Shown: positions 43,041-52,263 of the stretch, in pieces
Position numbering within the stretch: position 1 is the first letter of the stretch
Layout of the letters: each line of letters begins with the position of its first letter
Assembly: GCF_013387485.1 (NCBI RefSeq)
Contig: NZ_JABBXB010000002.1
Span: 186,001 to 250,000, forward strand
DNA: 64,000 bases
Direction: 5' to 3'
Origin: Stenotrophomonas sp. SAM-B
GTDB lineage: Bacteria; Pseudomonadota; Gammaproteobacteria; Xanthomonadales; Xanthomonadaceae
Translations under genes and position numbers: made by a program
The notes under the pieces: generated by a model
Told to the model about the DNA's origin: nothing
The model's database searches: none
The model's input: the letters and a program-made list of their open reading frames with translations, nothing else

Positions 43041-44639
43041 CTATTGCTTCACGCTGGACGGGCTCGCCTTCCTGCCACGAAGCAGCAGGCTGCCAGCCGC
43101 GCAGCCCAGCATGGCGACTCCCGCCACCAGGAAGGCGTCGCTGTAGGCAAGCAGCAGCGCCTCACGATGGATGATCCGGTCCAGCATCGCGAAGGCCTGC
43201 TGCCGCTCCAGTGCGAGGCCACTGCCGTAGAGGGCCGTCGCACTATCCACCGGCACCTTCGCCAGCATCCTGACCAGCTCGACCACACGCACCTGGGTCG
43301 CCTCCGCGAACGGCGACACTGATTCCGCGATGTGCAATGCATGCAGCCGTTCCCGGGTCACGATGAACTGGCTGGCCACGGCGATGCCGATGGCACCGCC
43401 GACATTGCGCACCATCGAGAACACCCCCGCCGCCGAACCCAGTTCCGCGCGCTCCAGTCCTTCCACGGCCATCACGCTGAGCGCGACCACGATCAGCGAT
43501 TGGCCGATGCCGCGTACGATCAGCGACGGCACGATGACGTTGCTCGCCGCATTGGCGTCCAGGTGGATGTTCATCAGACAGCCCACCGCCATGATGACGA
43601 AGCCCAGCACGATGGCCGTTCTTACGCTTGTGCGTCTCATCAGCGGCGGCGTAGCGAAGGACATGATGAACTGCACGATGCCGTAGGGAATCATGGTCAG
43701 CCCGATCTGGCGCGCGTTGTAGCCATGCACGTCGGAGAAGTAATTGGGAATGAGGAAGACCACCCCGAACACCACGGCACCGAAGGTGAACTGCATCAGG
43801 CTGGCCAAGCCGAAGTTGTAGCTGGAAAGCAGTCGCAGATTGAGGAAGGGCTCCTTGCGGCGAAGCTCGATGACGACGAATGCCACCAGGCCGACCGCGG
43901 CAACGAGGGAGGCCTCGATGATGAACGACGACGAGAACCAGTCCTTGCGCCCGCCTTCCTCCAACATGATCTGCAGTGCGGACAGACCCAGCGCCATGGC
44001 GATGATCCCACCCCAGTCGCCCTTCCTGAACTTCTCCAGCGCCATCGGCTCCGGCCGGATCGACCAGCCGATCGCAGCCAGAAGCAGCAGCCCGGGTGGG
44101 ACCTGGAGATAGAAGATCGCGCGCCAGGAATAGGCATCGGTCAGCCAGCCGCCCAGCGAGGGCCCCGCGGCCTGTGCAACGTTGTTTGCAATGGCGAACA
44201 ACGCCATGCCGAAGGGATGCTTCGAGGAGGGCAGCTCGGTCACGATGAGCTGGAAGGAAAGCGGGATGAGGACGCCGCCAAAGGCACCCTGCAGTGTGCG
44301 CGCCAGGATCATTGCGTTGATGTTGGGCGCTATCGAGCAGGCCATCGAGAAGATCACGAAACCAGCAGCCCCTACCATCAGGACGCGACGGACGGTGAAC
44401 ACCGCCGCCAGCCACGCCGCCAGCGGAATCACGATGATCTCCGCCACGAGATAGGCGGTGGTGATCCACGAGCCTTCTTCGAAGGTGGCGCCCAGCGAGC
44501 CGCGCACATCGGGCAGCGACGCATTGGTGACATGGACGTTCATGCCCGCCATGAAACACCCGACCACGCCGCCGATCACCGCGACCCAGGAGCGCAGGGA
44601 GACCGATTCTTCGCCAGGCAGTGCAGTGGCGGCGGTCAT
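43041..44639 (-). CDS. emrB: DHA2-type MFS drug exporter (EmrB-like)
   Basis: 532-residue, 14-helix inner-membrane proton antiporter. Helix features include NVHVTNASLPDVRGSL (the DHA2 motif D1-like segment), the motif C GPSLGGWL, and QGAFGGVLIPLS. Its ATG overlaps the stop of the emrA-like gene (ATGA). With the adaptor and a dedicated outer-membrane channel it forms an EmrAB-TolC-type exporter for hydrophobic compounds. Confidence 0.88.
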   Translation of the reverse strand: MTAATALPGEESVSLRSWVAVIGGVVGCFMAGMNVHVTNASLPDVRGSLGATFEEGSWITTAYLVAEIIVIPLAAWLAAVFTVRRVLMVGAAGFVIFSMACSIAPNINAMILARTLQGAFGGVLIPLSFQLIVTELPSSKHPFGMALFAIANNVAQAAGPSLGGWLTDAYSWRAIFYLQVPPGLLLLAAIGWSIRPEPMALEKFRKGDWGGIIAMALGLSALQIMLEEGGRKDWFSSSFIIEASLVAAVGLVAFVVIELRRKEPFLNLRLLSSYNFGLASLMQFTFGAVVFGVVFLIPNYFSDVHGYNARQIGLTMIPYGIVQFIMSFATPPLMRRTSVRTAIVLGFVIMAVGCLMNIHLDANAASNVIVPSLIVRGIGQSLIVVALSVMAVEGLERAELGSAAGVFSMVRNVGGAIGIAVASQFIVTRERLHALHIAESVSPFAEATQVRVVELVRMLAKVPVDSATALYGSGLALERQQAFAMLDRIIHREALLLAYSDAFLVAGVAMLGCAAGSLLLRGRKASPSSVKQ

Positions 44640-45772
44640 GGATTGGATTCCGGTCGGGTATTGATTGAGGCCACGACCGACATTCCCGGCCGGAGGTTGG
44701 AGAGCGTCGGCTGGTCGGCATCCACGGCGATGCGCACCGGGATGCGCTGCACGATCTTGGTGAAATTCCCGGTGGCGTTATCCGGCGGCAACAGCGCGAA
44801 CTGTGCGCCGGATGCAGGCGCGAAGCTCTCTACGCGGCCTTTCAGCACTCCGCCACCCAGCGCATCGACCTCGACTTCCACACGTTGGCCGGGTGCGACG
44901 CCCTCCAGCTGTACTTCCTTGTAGTTGGCGATGACGTAGACCTCGTTCGGTACGATCGCCATCAAAGGGCTGCCCGGACCGACGTACGCTCCCACCCGCG
45001 CGGCACGTTGGCCGATGGTTCCCCCCATCGGCGCGCGGATCACGGTGTGTTCGAGATCAAGGTTTGCCAGCGCCAAGCCGGCTTCGGCCTGCAACAACGC
45101 TCCGCGCGCTTCCTCCAACGCGGCAGTTGAGCGTTGTCGCTCTGTCGTCAGCACCCTCGCATAGGCTCTGCTCGCCTCGGCGGTGGCACGCGCGGCCTGC
45201 ACCGCGGCTGCGGTACGCGTCGCACTGGCGTCGGCGGCTTCCAGGTGCCGTGCATCGGAGGCCTGTTGGTTCTCCAACGCTCGTTCACGCCGATACTCCA
45301 GGGTTGCTTGGCGATGATCAGCCTGGCGCGCCTGCACGTCTGCGGTCGTCGCGGCGATCACACTGCGTTGCCGTTCGCCTTGCGCATCAAGATTGGCAAT
45401 GGCCGCGTATTGCGCGTCCAACGCTGCCTTTGCGGCCGCGACCGCACCCTCGGCCCGGGCCACGCGCATGCGGTAGTCCCGATCATCGAGCGTCGCCAAC
45501 ACATCGCCCTTGGCGACGCGTTGGTTGTCACGCACCCCCACGTTGACGATGTAACCAGTGACGCGCGGACTGATGGTGGCGATGTCAGCCCGGACATAGG
45601 CGTTATCGGTGCTGACCATGAAGCGGCCGGCTGTCCACCATCGAATGCCTGCGCCACCGGCAGCCAGCAGGCACAGCGCGATCGCGCCTATCACCGCGGG
45701 GCGGCGTGTCTTGCGGATCAGCGAACCGGACGCATCGGCATGTGCGCTGCGGGAAGGAGTTGTATTGGTCAT
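44636..45772 (-). CDS. emrA: EmrA/HlyD-type membrane-fusion protein
   Basis: 378-residue inner-membrane-anchored adaptor. One N-terminal helix (AVIGAIALCLLAAGGAGI) is followed by a lipoyl half (TDNAYVRADIATISPRVTGYI), a long coiled coil (about 100-215, rich in Ala/Arg) and the second lipoyl half (VIRAPMGGTIGQRA). Translation is coupled to emrB. It lies 29 bases after the channel gene. Confidence 0.88.
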   Translation of the reverse strand: MTNTTPSRSAHADASGSLIRKTRRPAVIGAIALCLLAAGGAGIRWWTAGRFMVSTDNAYVRADIATISPRVTGYIVNVGVRDNQRVAKGDVLATLDDRDYRMRVARAEGAVAAAKAALDAQYAAIANLDAQGERQRSVIAATTADVQARQADHRQATLEYRRERALENQQASDARHLEAADASATRTAAAVQAARATAEASRAYARVLTTERQRSTAALEEARGALLQAEAGLALANLDLEHTVIRAPMGGTIGQRAARVGAYVGPGSPLMAIVPNEVYVIANYKEVQLEGVAPGQRVEVEVDALGGGVLKGRVESFAPASGAQFALLPPDNATGNFTKIVQRIPVRIAVDADQPTLSNLRPGMSVVASINTRPESNP

Positions 45773-45801
45773 GTTGGCTATCAGAGGAGGGGGAAGGGGG
45801 T

Positions 45802-47268
45802 TCAGCGCGCCGCATCGACAGCGCGAGTGATCACAGGTCGGCGTACCGCGGGCGCCTGTTCCCAGCCGCCACCGAGGGAGCGGAACAAGGCCACCTGGTC
45901 CGAGGCAACGTCGGCCTCCGCCGAGGCGAGCATCGCTTCCGCCTCGACATTCCGGCGCTGCGCATCCAGCGCATCCAGTTCACTTATCGCGCCGGCGCGG
46001 CGGCCCACCCCGGCCAGGCGGGCAGCCTCGCGGCTCTGCTGGACTGCCATTGCCAGGGCGCTCTGCCGGCGCACTGCCGCCGCGTAGGTGGCGAGCGCCT
46101 GCTTCACGTCTTTGAGTGCCGTCAGGATCACGGCGTCGAAGCGTGCAAGTGCGGCCACTTCCTGGGCCTCGGCCTTGGCTATCTGCGCACGCGCGGCGTT
46201 GCGGTTGGGAAAGTGCCAGGACAGTGCCGGCCCCACACCCCAGACGATCGAGCCGTGGTCGCGCATGCCGTCCATGGTCGGCGCGGAACTGGCTACGGAA
46301 CCCAGGATGGACACTGTCGGATACAGACTGGCCATGGCTACGCCGATGCGCGCGGTACTGGCCTCAAGCCGCCGCTCCGCCTCGCGGATATCCGGCCGGC
46401 GCTGCAGCAGTGCTGTCACGTCTCCGATCGGGATCGGTGCCGTCAGTTGAGGCACGCTGACACAGCCCGTCGCAGGGGGGGACAGATGATCCGGGGGACG
46501 TCCGGTCAGCACGGCCAGTTCGTACAACGCATTCTGCCGCGCGGCTTCGATGGCCGGAATTGCTGCACGTGCCTGTTCCATCAGCGCCGCCGAGCGCGCG
46601 ACATCCAGTGACGTCGTGCCACCCGCATCACGCAGCGCGGTCTTCAGTTCCAGGCTGCGCGTGACTACGGCGAGCGACCTTTGCGCCACTTCTGCGCGCG
46701 CGGCGAAGCCACAGCTGTCCAGGTAGGCACGCGTCGTTTCGGCGGCTACGACAACGCGAACACTGTCTTCAGCGGCCAGGGTTGCCGCCTCGTCGGCGCG
46801 GGCGGCCTGGATGCTGCTGGCGATCTGGCCAAACAGGTCGAGCCGCCAGCCTGACGAAAGCCCCGCGGTGTAGCGCGGTCCGGTGCGTACCCCGGTTTGA
46901 TCCAACGCGGCTGCGATCTGGTCACTGACCGTGCTGCCATACCCGATGTCGCTGGACACGGTGGTGACCGGCAGGCGACTGTCCTGGCGTTCCAGGAGCA
47001 TCGCGTGGGCTTCGGCGAGATTCGCCGAAGCCACCCGCAGGTCGCGGTTGTTCTGCAGCGCCTCGCTGACCAGCGCATCCAGCGTGGGGTCCTGATAAAG
47101 GCTCCACCATCGAGGCACGGTGGGCAGGCCCACGCTCGTGCTGTCTGATGGGTTCAACGATGGCGCTGCGTCGAGGGTGGAACGGGGGGAGCGCGTTGGA
47201 CCCACGGCGCATCCGGAGAGGGCGGTGGTAGCCAGCAAACACAACAAGAAAGGACGGGAAACGATCAT
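45802..47268 (-). CDS. Outer-membrane efflux lipoprotein
   Basis: 488-residue TolC-superfamily protein with lipobox LSGCAV. Repeated coiled segments (ASANLAEAHAMLLERQDS, ASTARIGVAMASLYPTVSIL) mark the channel. It is the first gene of the operon channel-emrA-emrB, reading away from a divergent AraC regulator. Confidence 0.88.
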   Translation of the reverse strand: MIVSRPFLLCLLATTALSGCAVGPTRSPRSTLDAAPSLNPSDSTSVGLPTVPRWWSLYQDPTLDALVSEALQNNRDLRVASANLAEAHAMLLERQDSRLPVTTVSSDIGYGSTVSDQIAAALDQTGVRTGPRYTAGLSSGWRLDLFGQIASSIQAARADEAATLAAEDSVRVVVAAETTRAYLDSCGFAARAEVAQRSLAVVTRSLELKTALRDAGGTTSLDVARSAALMEQARAAIPAIEAARQNALYELAVLTGRPPDHLSPPATGCVSVPQLTAPIPIGDVTALLQRRPDIREAERRLEASTARIGVAMASLYPTVSILGSVASSAPTMDGMRDHGSIVWGVGPALSWHFPNRNAARAQIAKAEAQEVAALARFDAVILTALKDVKQALATYAAAVRRQSALAMAVQQSREAARLAGVGRRAGAISELDALDAQRRNVEAEAMLASAEADVASDQVALFRSLGGGWEQAPAVRRPVITRAVDAAR

Positions 47269-47364
47269 GGACGAGGGGCTTGTGGGTGTCGTGGAGCCAA
47301 GGCATCCATGACACCAGCCTCACGTCTGTCCTTCTCCCGCCTGGCGGACTACCATCGTCGAGAT

Positions 47365-48141
47365 ATGGACAAAAAACGCACTGTCAGCGATTGCCACGCC
47401 ACCGACCGCCCCGTCGCAGCCCTGGCCACGCGACATCCCCATGGTGAACATATCCGTCCGCACAGCCACGCGCGGGCGCAGTTGATCCATGCACTCAGCG
47501 GCGTGCTGACGGTCGTCAGCGCTGCTGGAAGCTGGGTGGTGCCGGCCGGCAGGGCGGTGTGGATGCCTGAAAATGTCGTCCACGGAATCCACATCGCCGG
47601 CAATGTCGCCATGCGGACCCTCTACCTTGCACCGCAGGTGCGGTCCGGCCTTCCCACCCACTGCGAGGTCATCGAGGTATCCGCGCTGCTGCGTGAGGCC
47701 ATCATTGCTGCTACCGCGATCCGCCTGGATTACGGCAATGGGGGGCGCGACCAGCGCGTCATGGACCTGATCCTTGACGAGATCGAAGTGGCTCCCCGGC
47801 TTCAACTGCATGTCCCGCTGCCGCGCAATCTCAAGCTGCTGCGCCTTTGCGAACGAATGATCACCGAGCCCGCTGAACCGGTAACGCTGGAAGGCCTGGC
47901 GCGCGAGATGAACACAAGCGGGCGAACGGTGGCGAGGCTGTTCCATCGAGAAGTCGGCATGAGTTTTGGCGACTGGCGGCGGCGAATGTGCCTTTTGCTC
48001 AGCCTGCCGCGTCTCGCCTCGGGCGTCTCCATCCTCGAGGTCTCGCTGGAGCATGGGTATCAGAGCCCAAGCGCGTTCTCGGCCATGTTTCGCCGCTCTC
48101 TTGGGGTGTCACCAACGGAGTATCTGGTCTCCAAAGTGTGA
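47365..48141 (+). CDS. AraC-family regulator with cupin domain
   Basis: 258-residue transcription factor. An N-terminal cupin (about 25-100, IRPHSHARAQLIHALSGV) precedes an AraC HTH pair (LEGLAREMNTSGRTVARLFH; ILEVSLEHGYQSPSAFSAMFRR). It is divergent from the emrAB-type operon and most likely controls it. The start at 47365 leaves 96 bases for both promoters; an earlier ATG at 47308 would leave only 39, which is too little, although AAGG lies before it. Confidence 0.82.
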   Translation: MDKKRTVSDCHATDRPVAALATRHPHGEHIRPHSHARAQLIHALSGVLTVVSAAGSWVVPAGRAVWMPENVVHGIHIAGNVAMRTLYLAPQVRSGLPTHCEVIEVSALLREAIIAATAIRLDYGNGGRDQRVMDLILDEIEVAPRLQLHVPLPRNLKLLRLCERMITEPAEPVTLEGLAREMNTSGRTVARLFHREVGMSFGDWRRRMCLLLSLPRLASGVSILEVSLEHGYQSPSAFSAMFRRSLGVSPTEYLVSKV

Positions 48142-48276
48142 GGTTTTCGGGCTGAGCCGAAGAGGAGGATGTCCTTCACGCTCTCTCTACGTCGCCCAGC
48201 TTCAACTGAATGCCGGTCATGGCTCTGGCGTAAAGGCCGCTATAGTCCGAACACCCCATAAGAAGGAGGCAGTGCA

Positions 48277-48546
48277 ATGATTCTGACCAAACAACACCTG
48301 ACGACCGCGCGTACGCTTGCTGTGGCGCTTGTCGCTACCGTGGGCCTGAGTGCCTGTGCGACCTACAAAGACGAGTTTGCAACGATCAACTCCCGCCTCG
48401 ACCAGCTCGACGTGAAGGTGCAGGGCGCGGCGCAGAGCGCAGAGTCCGCCAATCAGTCGGCGCAGCAGGCCAACCAGCGTCTCGATCAGATCGAGGGCCG
48501 CGTCCAGCAGCTCGAACAAGCACCGCGTCGCAAGCCGCGCGGCTGA
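48277..48546 (+). CDS. Lpp-like outer-membrane lipoprotein
   Basis: 89-residue lipoprotein: signal peptide with lipobox LSAC, then a heptad alanine/asparagine-rich coil (INSRLDQLDVKVQ ... QQANQRLDQIEGRVQQLEQ) like Braun's lipoprotein, ending in RRKPRG. E. coli Lpp ends in a Lys joined to peptidoglycan by an L,D-transpeptidase; here a Lys lies four residues from the end, and an L,D-transpeptidase gene follows 110 bases later. AAGGAGG precedes the ATG. Confidence 0.82.
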   Translation: MILTKQHLTTARTLAVALVATVGLSACATYKDEFATINSRLDQLDVKVQGAAQSAESANQSAQQANQRLDQIEGRVQQLEQAPRRKPRG

Positions 48547-48587
48547 TCGTTCCCGCACCATGTATCACGCAAGTAACGTGTGAATCG

Positions 48588-48619
48588 GAAACCAGTGGCC
48601 TTTGCGGGCCACTGGTTTC
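48588..48619 (+). terminator. Terminator hairpin after the Lpp-like gene
   Basis: A 13-bp stem, GAAACCAGTGGCC / GGCCACTGGTTTC, with loop TTTGCG sits 42 bases after the stop. Short T tract (TTTCCTG) only. Confidence 0.6.
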
Positions 48620-48656
48620 CTGTGGTTGTACAGTCTTCAATGCAAGGAATTGTCCC

Positions 48657-49388
48657 ATCCGTACGCACTCATACCCTGTAACCCGGGCCCTGCGTGGCGC
48701 ATTGGCCGTAGCGCTGGCGTTCACGAGCATCGGCGTGGCCAGCGCCGAGGATGCTCCCGCTCAGCCAGCCGCCGCCGTCGATGAGCTTCCGCAAGGGCAG
48801 AACGTGTCCGAGACCGTGATTGAACTCGCGGGCTGGATCGTCGCGAGCAAGGACAGCCAAGGCTATCCGTTCGCGATCATGGACAAGGCCGCTGCGCAGA
48901 TCCTGGTCTTCGACGGCGAAGGTCGGCTTCGCGGTGCCGCTCCCGGGCTGTTCGGCTCGGCGACCGGCGACCATATCGCGCCGGGGATCGCCGGTCTCGC
49001 CCTGCGCGAAATTCCAGGCCGGGATCGCACGACGCCCGCCGGGCGCTTTGTGGGCGGCTTCGGGCCGTCCATTGACGCGGGCCGCGTCTTGTGGGTGGAC
49101 TACGATTCCGCCGTCTCCATCCACCCGACGGCGACGGGCGTCCCGAAAGAGCGACGCGCCGAGCGGCTGGCATCGGCGTCGCCGGACGACAATCGTGTCA
49201 CCCATGGCTGCATCAATGTCTCGCCGGCCTTCTACGAGCAGATCATTCAATCCACGTTCGAGCGCGGCGGGGTGTTCTACGTGCTGCCCGACAAAGCCTC
49301 GATAGCGGAGACCTTCCCTGAGTTCGCGAAGAGTCGCGCGACCGCGCAGGCGAAGGATGGAGCAGACGCGGGTGCCACCGGCAAGTAG
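48657..49388 (+). CDS. L,D-transpeptidase family protein
   Basis: About 243 residues if begun at an ATC codon (48657). YkuD-type fold enzyme that cross-links peptidoglycan or attaches lipoproteins, with the catalytic HGCIN (Cys and upstream His) and an SIHPTATG loop. Starting at ATC gives a full signal peptide: three Arg in the first 15 residues, the hydrophobic GALAVALAFTSIGV, then ASA cleavage. AAGGA lies eight bases before it (48644-48648), and no ATG, GTG or TTG is in frame between. A TTG at 48702 leaves only the hydrophobic half of the signal. It follows the Lpp-like gene. Function in tethering that lipoprotein is inferred. Confidence 0.72.
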   Translation: MRTHSYPVTRALRGALAVALAFTSIGVASAEDAPAQPAAAVDELPQGQNVSETVIELAGWIVASKDSQGYPFAIMDKAAAQILVFDGEGRLRGAAPGLFGSATGDHIAPGIAGLALREIPGRDRTTPAGRFVGGFGPSIDAGRVLWVDYDSAVSIHPTATGVPKERRAERLASASPDDNRVTHGCINVSPAFYEQIIQSTFERGGVFYVLPDKASIAETFPEFAKSRATAQAKDGADAGATGK

Positions 49389-49431
49389 GCCGGCGTGATC
49401 GGCCAAGGCCGTCACGCACCCCCCGTTGCTG

Positions 49432-50172
49432 TCATGGGTCGAGCGACGCCTCAAAACTGTAGGGGTCGCCCGGATCCGAAAAGTGCAGCAGATAGCGCGC
49501 GATGCGCGTGCTGCCGTCGGACAGCAGATAGTCCACCTGCAGGCCGATCGGATGGTTTTCCTGCTCAGCTCCCAGGTAGGCATTGCTGGGATAGCTGAAC
49601 CCACCACGGGGCGCTTCCCGGACGGCCGCGCAGGTGCCAAACAGCGGCGGCAGGATGTACAGGCGATCACTGTGCAGCAGGAGCACCGTCGTGTAGCGGA
49701 CGCTCGCGCCACTGCCGGCGTGCCGGACATCCAGACACACCGAGCTGCCGCGCTGCCAGGCTGTTACGTCTGCGACGCTCTCAGGATGGATGTGCGCGCC
49801 GTTGGCCCGTCGCTCTGGTCCGAGGCTGACGGCGCTGCCCAGCGGCCAGCGCCGCGCATCCACCATCACGGCCTGGCCATCAAAGGCAACGTCGGGGGTT
49901 CCCTTCGGTGGCGACATGGCCAAATCGCCCGGCGTGGTCCACAGCGGCTGATCGTAGCGCCTCAGTGCCTGGCGCATCGAGGTCACCCAGATGCAGTTTC
50001 GCGGCGATTCCGCGCAGGGCAGCGCCAACGGTGTCCCGGCGTCCGGGAACAGGTTGCCGCCTAGTGACCGGTAGAACTCAGCATAGTCAGTGAACGGAAC
50101 GGGCGCGGCATGGGCTGCCGCTGACAGGGACAGGCTCAGCACGCCAGCCAATGCAATGTGGAAGGTGTTCAT
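49432..50172 (-). CDS. Secreted protein of unknown function
   Basis: 246-residue protein with a signal peptide (IALAGVLSLSLSAAAHA). The mature part is compact with four cysteines (LPCAESPRNCIW, VCLDVRHAG, FGTCAAVREA), likely two disulfides. Start ATG at 50172 overlaps the stop of the FAD monooxygenase gene (ATGA), so it is translationally coupled to it. No family recognised. Confidence 0.66.
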   Translation of the reverse strand: MNTFHIALAGVLSLSLSAAAHAAPVPFTDYAEFYRSLGGNLFPDAGTPLALPCAESPRNCIWVTSMRQALRRYDQPLWTTPGDLAMSPPKGTPDVAFDGQAVMVDARRWPLGSAVSLGPERRANGAHIHPESVADVTAWQRGSSVCLDVRHAGSGASVRYTTVLLLHSDRLYILPPLFGTCAAVREAPRGGFSYPSNAYLGAEQENHPIGLQVDYLLSDGSTRIARYLLHFSDPGDPYSFEASLDP

Positions 50173-51656
50173 CGTGAGGAATAGTGCCCGAAATGCCCCT
50201 CCAGTATTTCGATGCGTGACGTGTCGACCACGGCGGCGACGTAGCCGTCCGGCCGGATCAGCAGCCACTCGCCCGGTTGCACGCCATAGGCCTCGACGAA
50301 GTGCCCCTCGACATCGTGCAGGTCGCCAGCCGGGCCGATGACGTGGACGCGCAACCCCGCACGCGAGGGGGCGTTGGACCGATCGCAGGCGTAGCCGAGC
50401 AATGTCCAATGCGTTCCGCGCAGCACGTCGAACAGGCGTACGCGCTGTCCACCCGCGCCCTGCAGCGGCGCATCCGGCGCCCGACTGCCCGGCGCGATGC
50501 GCCCGCTACGGGCGTCGGCAGGCAGCGTGAGTGACGATTCTGGATAGGCGAGATCGAGCTGCTGCACGTCGCGCCCGCGGCGGTTGTCGCCGCGCTGGGC
50601 CTGGGCGAGCAGCGTCGTGGCAAGCCCGAGCATCGAGGCTGCAATGGGGCGGCGCTCTTCCTCGTAGGTATCCAGCAGGGCCTGCGGCGCACCCTTCAAC
50701 ACCGCGGCCAGTTTCCAGCCGAGGTTGTAGGCATCCTGCGCGCTGGTGTTCAGGCCCTGGCCGCCCGTCGGCGGATGCGTGTGGGCGGCGTCGCCGATGA
50801 GGAACACGCGGCCGTCGCGGTACCGGTCGGCCAAGCGCGCGTTCATCCGGTACGCCGACGCCCAACAGACATCGAGCACCGCGAGATCGTCGCGGCCGGT
50901 ACGCATGCGCACCATGTCCGCCAGCCCGTCGACGGAAAGATCCACGTCACCGTCGAGCGGCACGGGGGCCTGCAGCTGGAACAGCGCTGTTCCCATGAGC
51001 GGGCACAGCGAGATGCGCCGCGCCATGTCGTCCTCGTTGAAGCTGTGCCAGGCATCGCGCGGCAGTCCCTTCAGCACGATGTCGGCCACCACCGCGCGCA
51101 CGCCCAGTGTTTTGCCCGGAAAGCCGATATCCAGTGCCTGCCGCACGAAGCTGCGGCCGCCATCGGCGCCGACCAGATAGCGCGCCTGAAGCGTCTGCTC
51201 CCCGGTGGGGGTGGCAAGACGAACGGTCACGCCGTTGGCGTCCTGCTCGAAGCCGATCAGTCCATGCCCGAACTCGACCTGGTGGCCCAGCTCGGCCAGA
51301 CGATCGCGCATCACGGCCTCGGTGAGGAACTGCGGAACCATCAGCGGCTGGCGGTAGGGTTCGGCGGGCGTGGCCGGTGCGCCCTCGACGACCGCCGTGT
51401 CCATGCTGCTTCCATCGGCGCGATGGATCCGGGACACAGGGTAGGGCCCACCGACCGCGAACAGCCGATCGAGGATGCCCATGTCCTCGAAGACTTCCTG
51501 GCTGCGCGGCTGGATGCCTTTGCCGCGTGAGCCATGGAAGGGGTGTTCACGCTGCTCCACCAGGCGGAATGCCACGCCGCGGCGGGCCAGTTCGATGGCC
51601 AGGGTGAGGCCGGCAGCGCCGGCGCCGCAGATCACTACTTCAGGGGTCGTCCCCAT
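50169..51656 (-). CDS. FAD-dependent aromatic monooxygenase
   Basis: 495-residue flavoprotein of the PheA/RdmE/TetX class. The N-terminal GAGAAGLTLAIELARRG binds FAD, DG in LVGADGGRSFVRQ is the DG motif, and GDAAHTHPPTGGQGLNTSAQDAYNLGWKL is the GD motif (given here only as its features: GDAAH then an active-site Pro-Pro). A C-terminal thioredoxin-like domain follows from about 370. It should hydroxylate a phenolic or polycyclic compound. Start MGTTPEV at 51656 has GGAG upstream. Divergent from a MarR gene with a shared dyad, so it is probably induced by its aromatic substrate. Confidence 0.85.
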   Translation of the reverse strand: MGTTPEVVICGAGAAGLTLAIELARRGVAFRLVEQREHPFHGSRGKGIQPRSQEVFEDMGILDRLFAVGGPYPVSRIHRADGSSMDTAVVEGAPATPAEPYRQPLMVPQFLTEAVMRDRLAELGHQVEFGHGLIGFEQDANGVTVRLATPTGEQTLQARYLVGADGGRSFVRQALDIGFPGKTLGVRAVVADIVLKGLPRDAWHSFNEDDMARRISLCPLMGTALFQLQAPVPLDGDVDLSVDGLADMVRMRTGRDDLAVLDVCWASAYRMNARLADRYRDGRVFLIGDAAHTHPPTGGQGLNTSAQDAYNLGWKLAAVLKGAPQALLDTYEEERRPIAASMLGLATTLLAQAQRGDNRRGRDVQQLDLAYPESSLTLPADARSGRIAPGSRAPDAPLQGAGGQRVRLFDVLRGTHWTLLGYACDRSNAPSRAGLRVHVIGPAGDLHDVEGHFVEAYGVQPGEWLLIRPDGYVAAVVDTSRIEILEGHFGHYSSR

Positions 51657-51671
51657 GTCGCTGCTCCAGGT

Positions 51672-51690
51672 GTGTGTAATATGCACTTAC
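51672..51690. promoter_or_regulatory. Candidate MarR operator
   Basis: GTGTGTAATATGCACTTAC, 19 bases, has the imperfect dyad GTnnGT-n7-ACnnAC and lies between the divergent monooxygenase and MarR starts, 15 bases from each. Confidence 0.5.
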
Positions 51691-51704
51691 TTGGAGGGGA
51701 TGCT

Positions 51705-52190
51705 ATGCCTGCGAAAAAGAAGGTGCAAGATACACATAATTCGGCCGCGCTGAAGTCGCTGCACCTGTCCATGGTCAGCCTCGCCAGCGTGATGAATCGG
51801 CCGCGCAACGATGAGCGGCTGATCCAGGAGGCTGGGGTGACGCTGGACCAGGCCCTGTTCCGCCTGCTGGTGGTGATCGAGCGGGTCGGCCCCATTGGCG
51901 TAGTGGACCTGGCCGACCGGCTGGGCCGCGACTACACCACCATCAGCCGGCAGGTCGCCAAACTGGCGGCGATGGAGCTGGTGACACGTCGTGGAAACCC
52001 CGAGGACCGCCGCATCCGTGAGGCGACCATCGCGCCGAAGGGCAAGGCCATGACCGATCGGCTGGACGCGGCACGCGAGCGGATCGGCAGGGAGATCTTC
52101 GCGTCGTGGTCCGCGCAGGATGTATCGGAGCTGGTCCGTTTGATGGCACAGTTCGCCAGCGCGCTGGAAGCCCGCGAGCGGGAGCCGTAA
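51705..52190 (+). CDS. MarR-family regulator
   Basis: 161-residue winged-helix repressor. DLADRLGRDYTTISRQVAKLAAMELVTRRG is the recognition helix and wing region (described: DxTTISRxV then RRGxxEDRR). A long C-terminal helix mediates dimers. ATG at 51705 with GGAGGGGA upstream. It should repress the divergent monooxygenase until an aromatic ligand binds. Confidence 0.86.
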   Translation: MPAKKKVQDTHNSAALKSLHLSMVSLASVMNRPRNDERLIQEAGVTLDQALFRLLVVIERVGPIGVVDLADRLGRDYTTISRQVAKLAAMELVTRRGNPEDRRIREATIAPKGKAMTDRLDAARERIGREIFASWSAQDVSELVRLMAQFASALEAREREP

Positions 52191-52263
52191 CGACGCACCG
52201 CGGACCTTTCAGCGCCTCCGCCCGTCGCTTGCACGCCCCTGTCAGAACCTCAAGGCATCACAC

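Noticed and set aside
48142..48276. TATAGT at 48241 as the promoter of the Lpp-like gene
   Set aside because: A good -10 but no acceptable -35 at 16-18 bases; left out.
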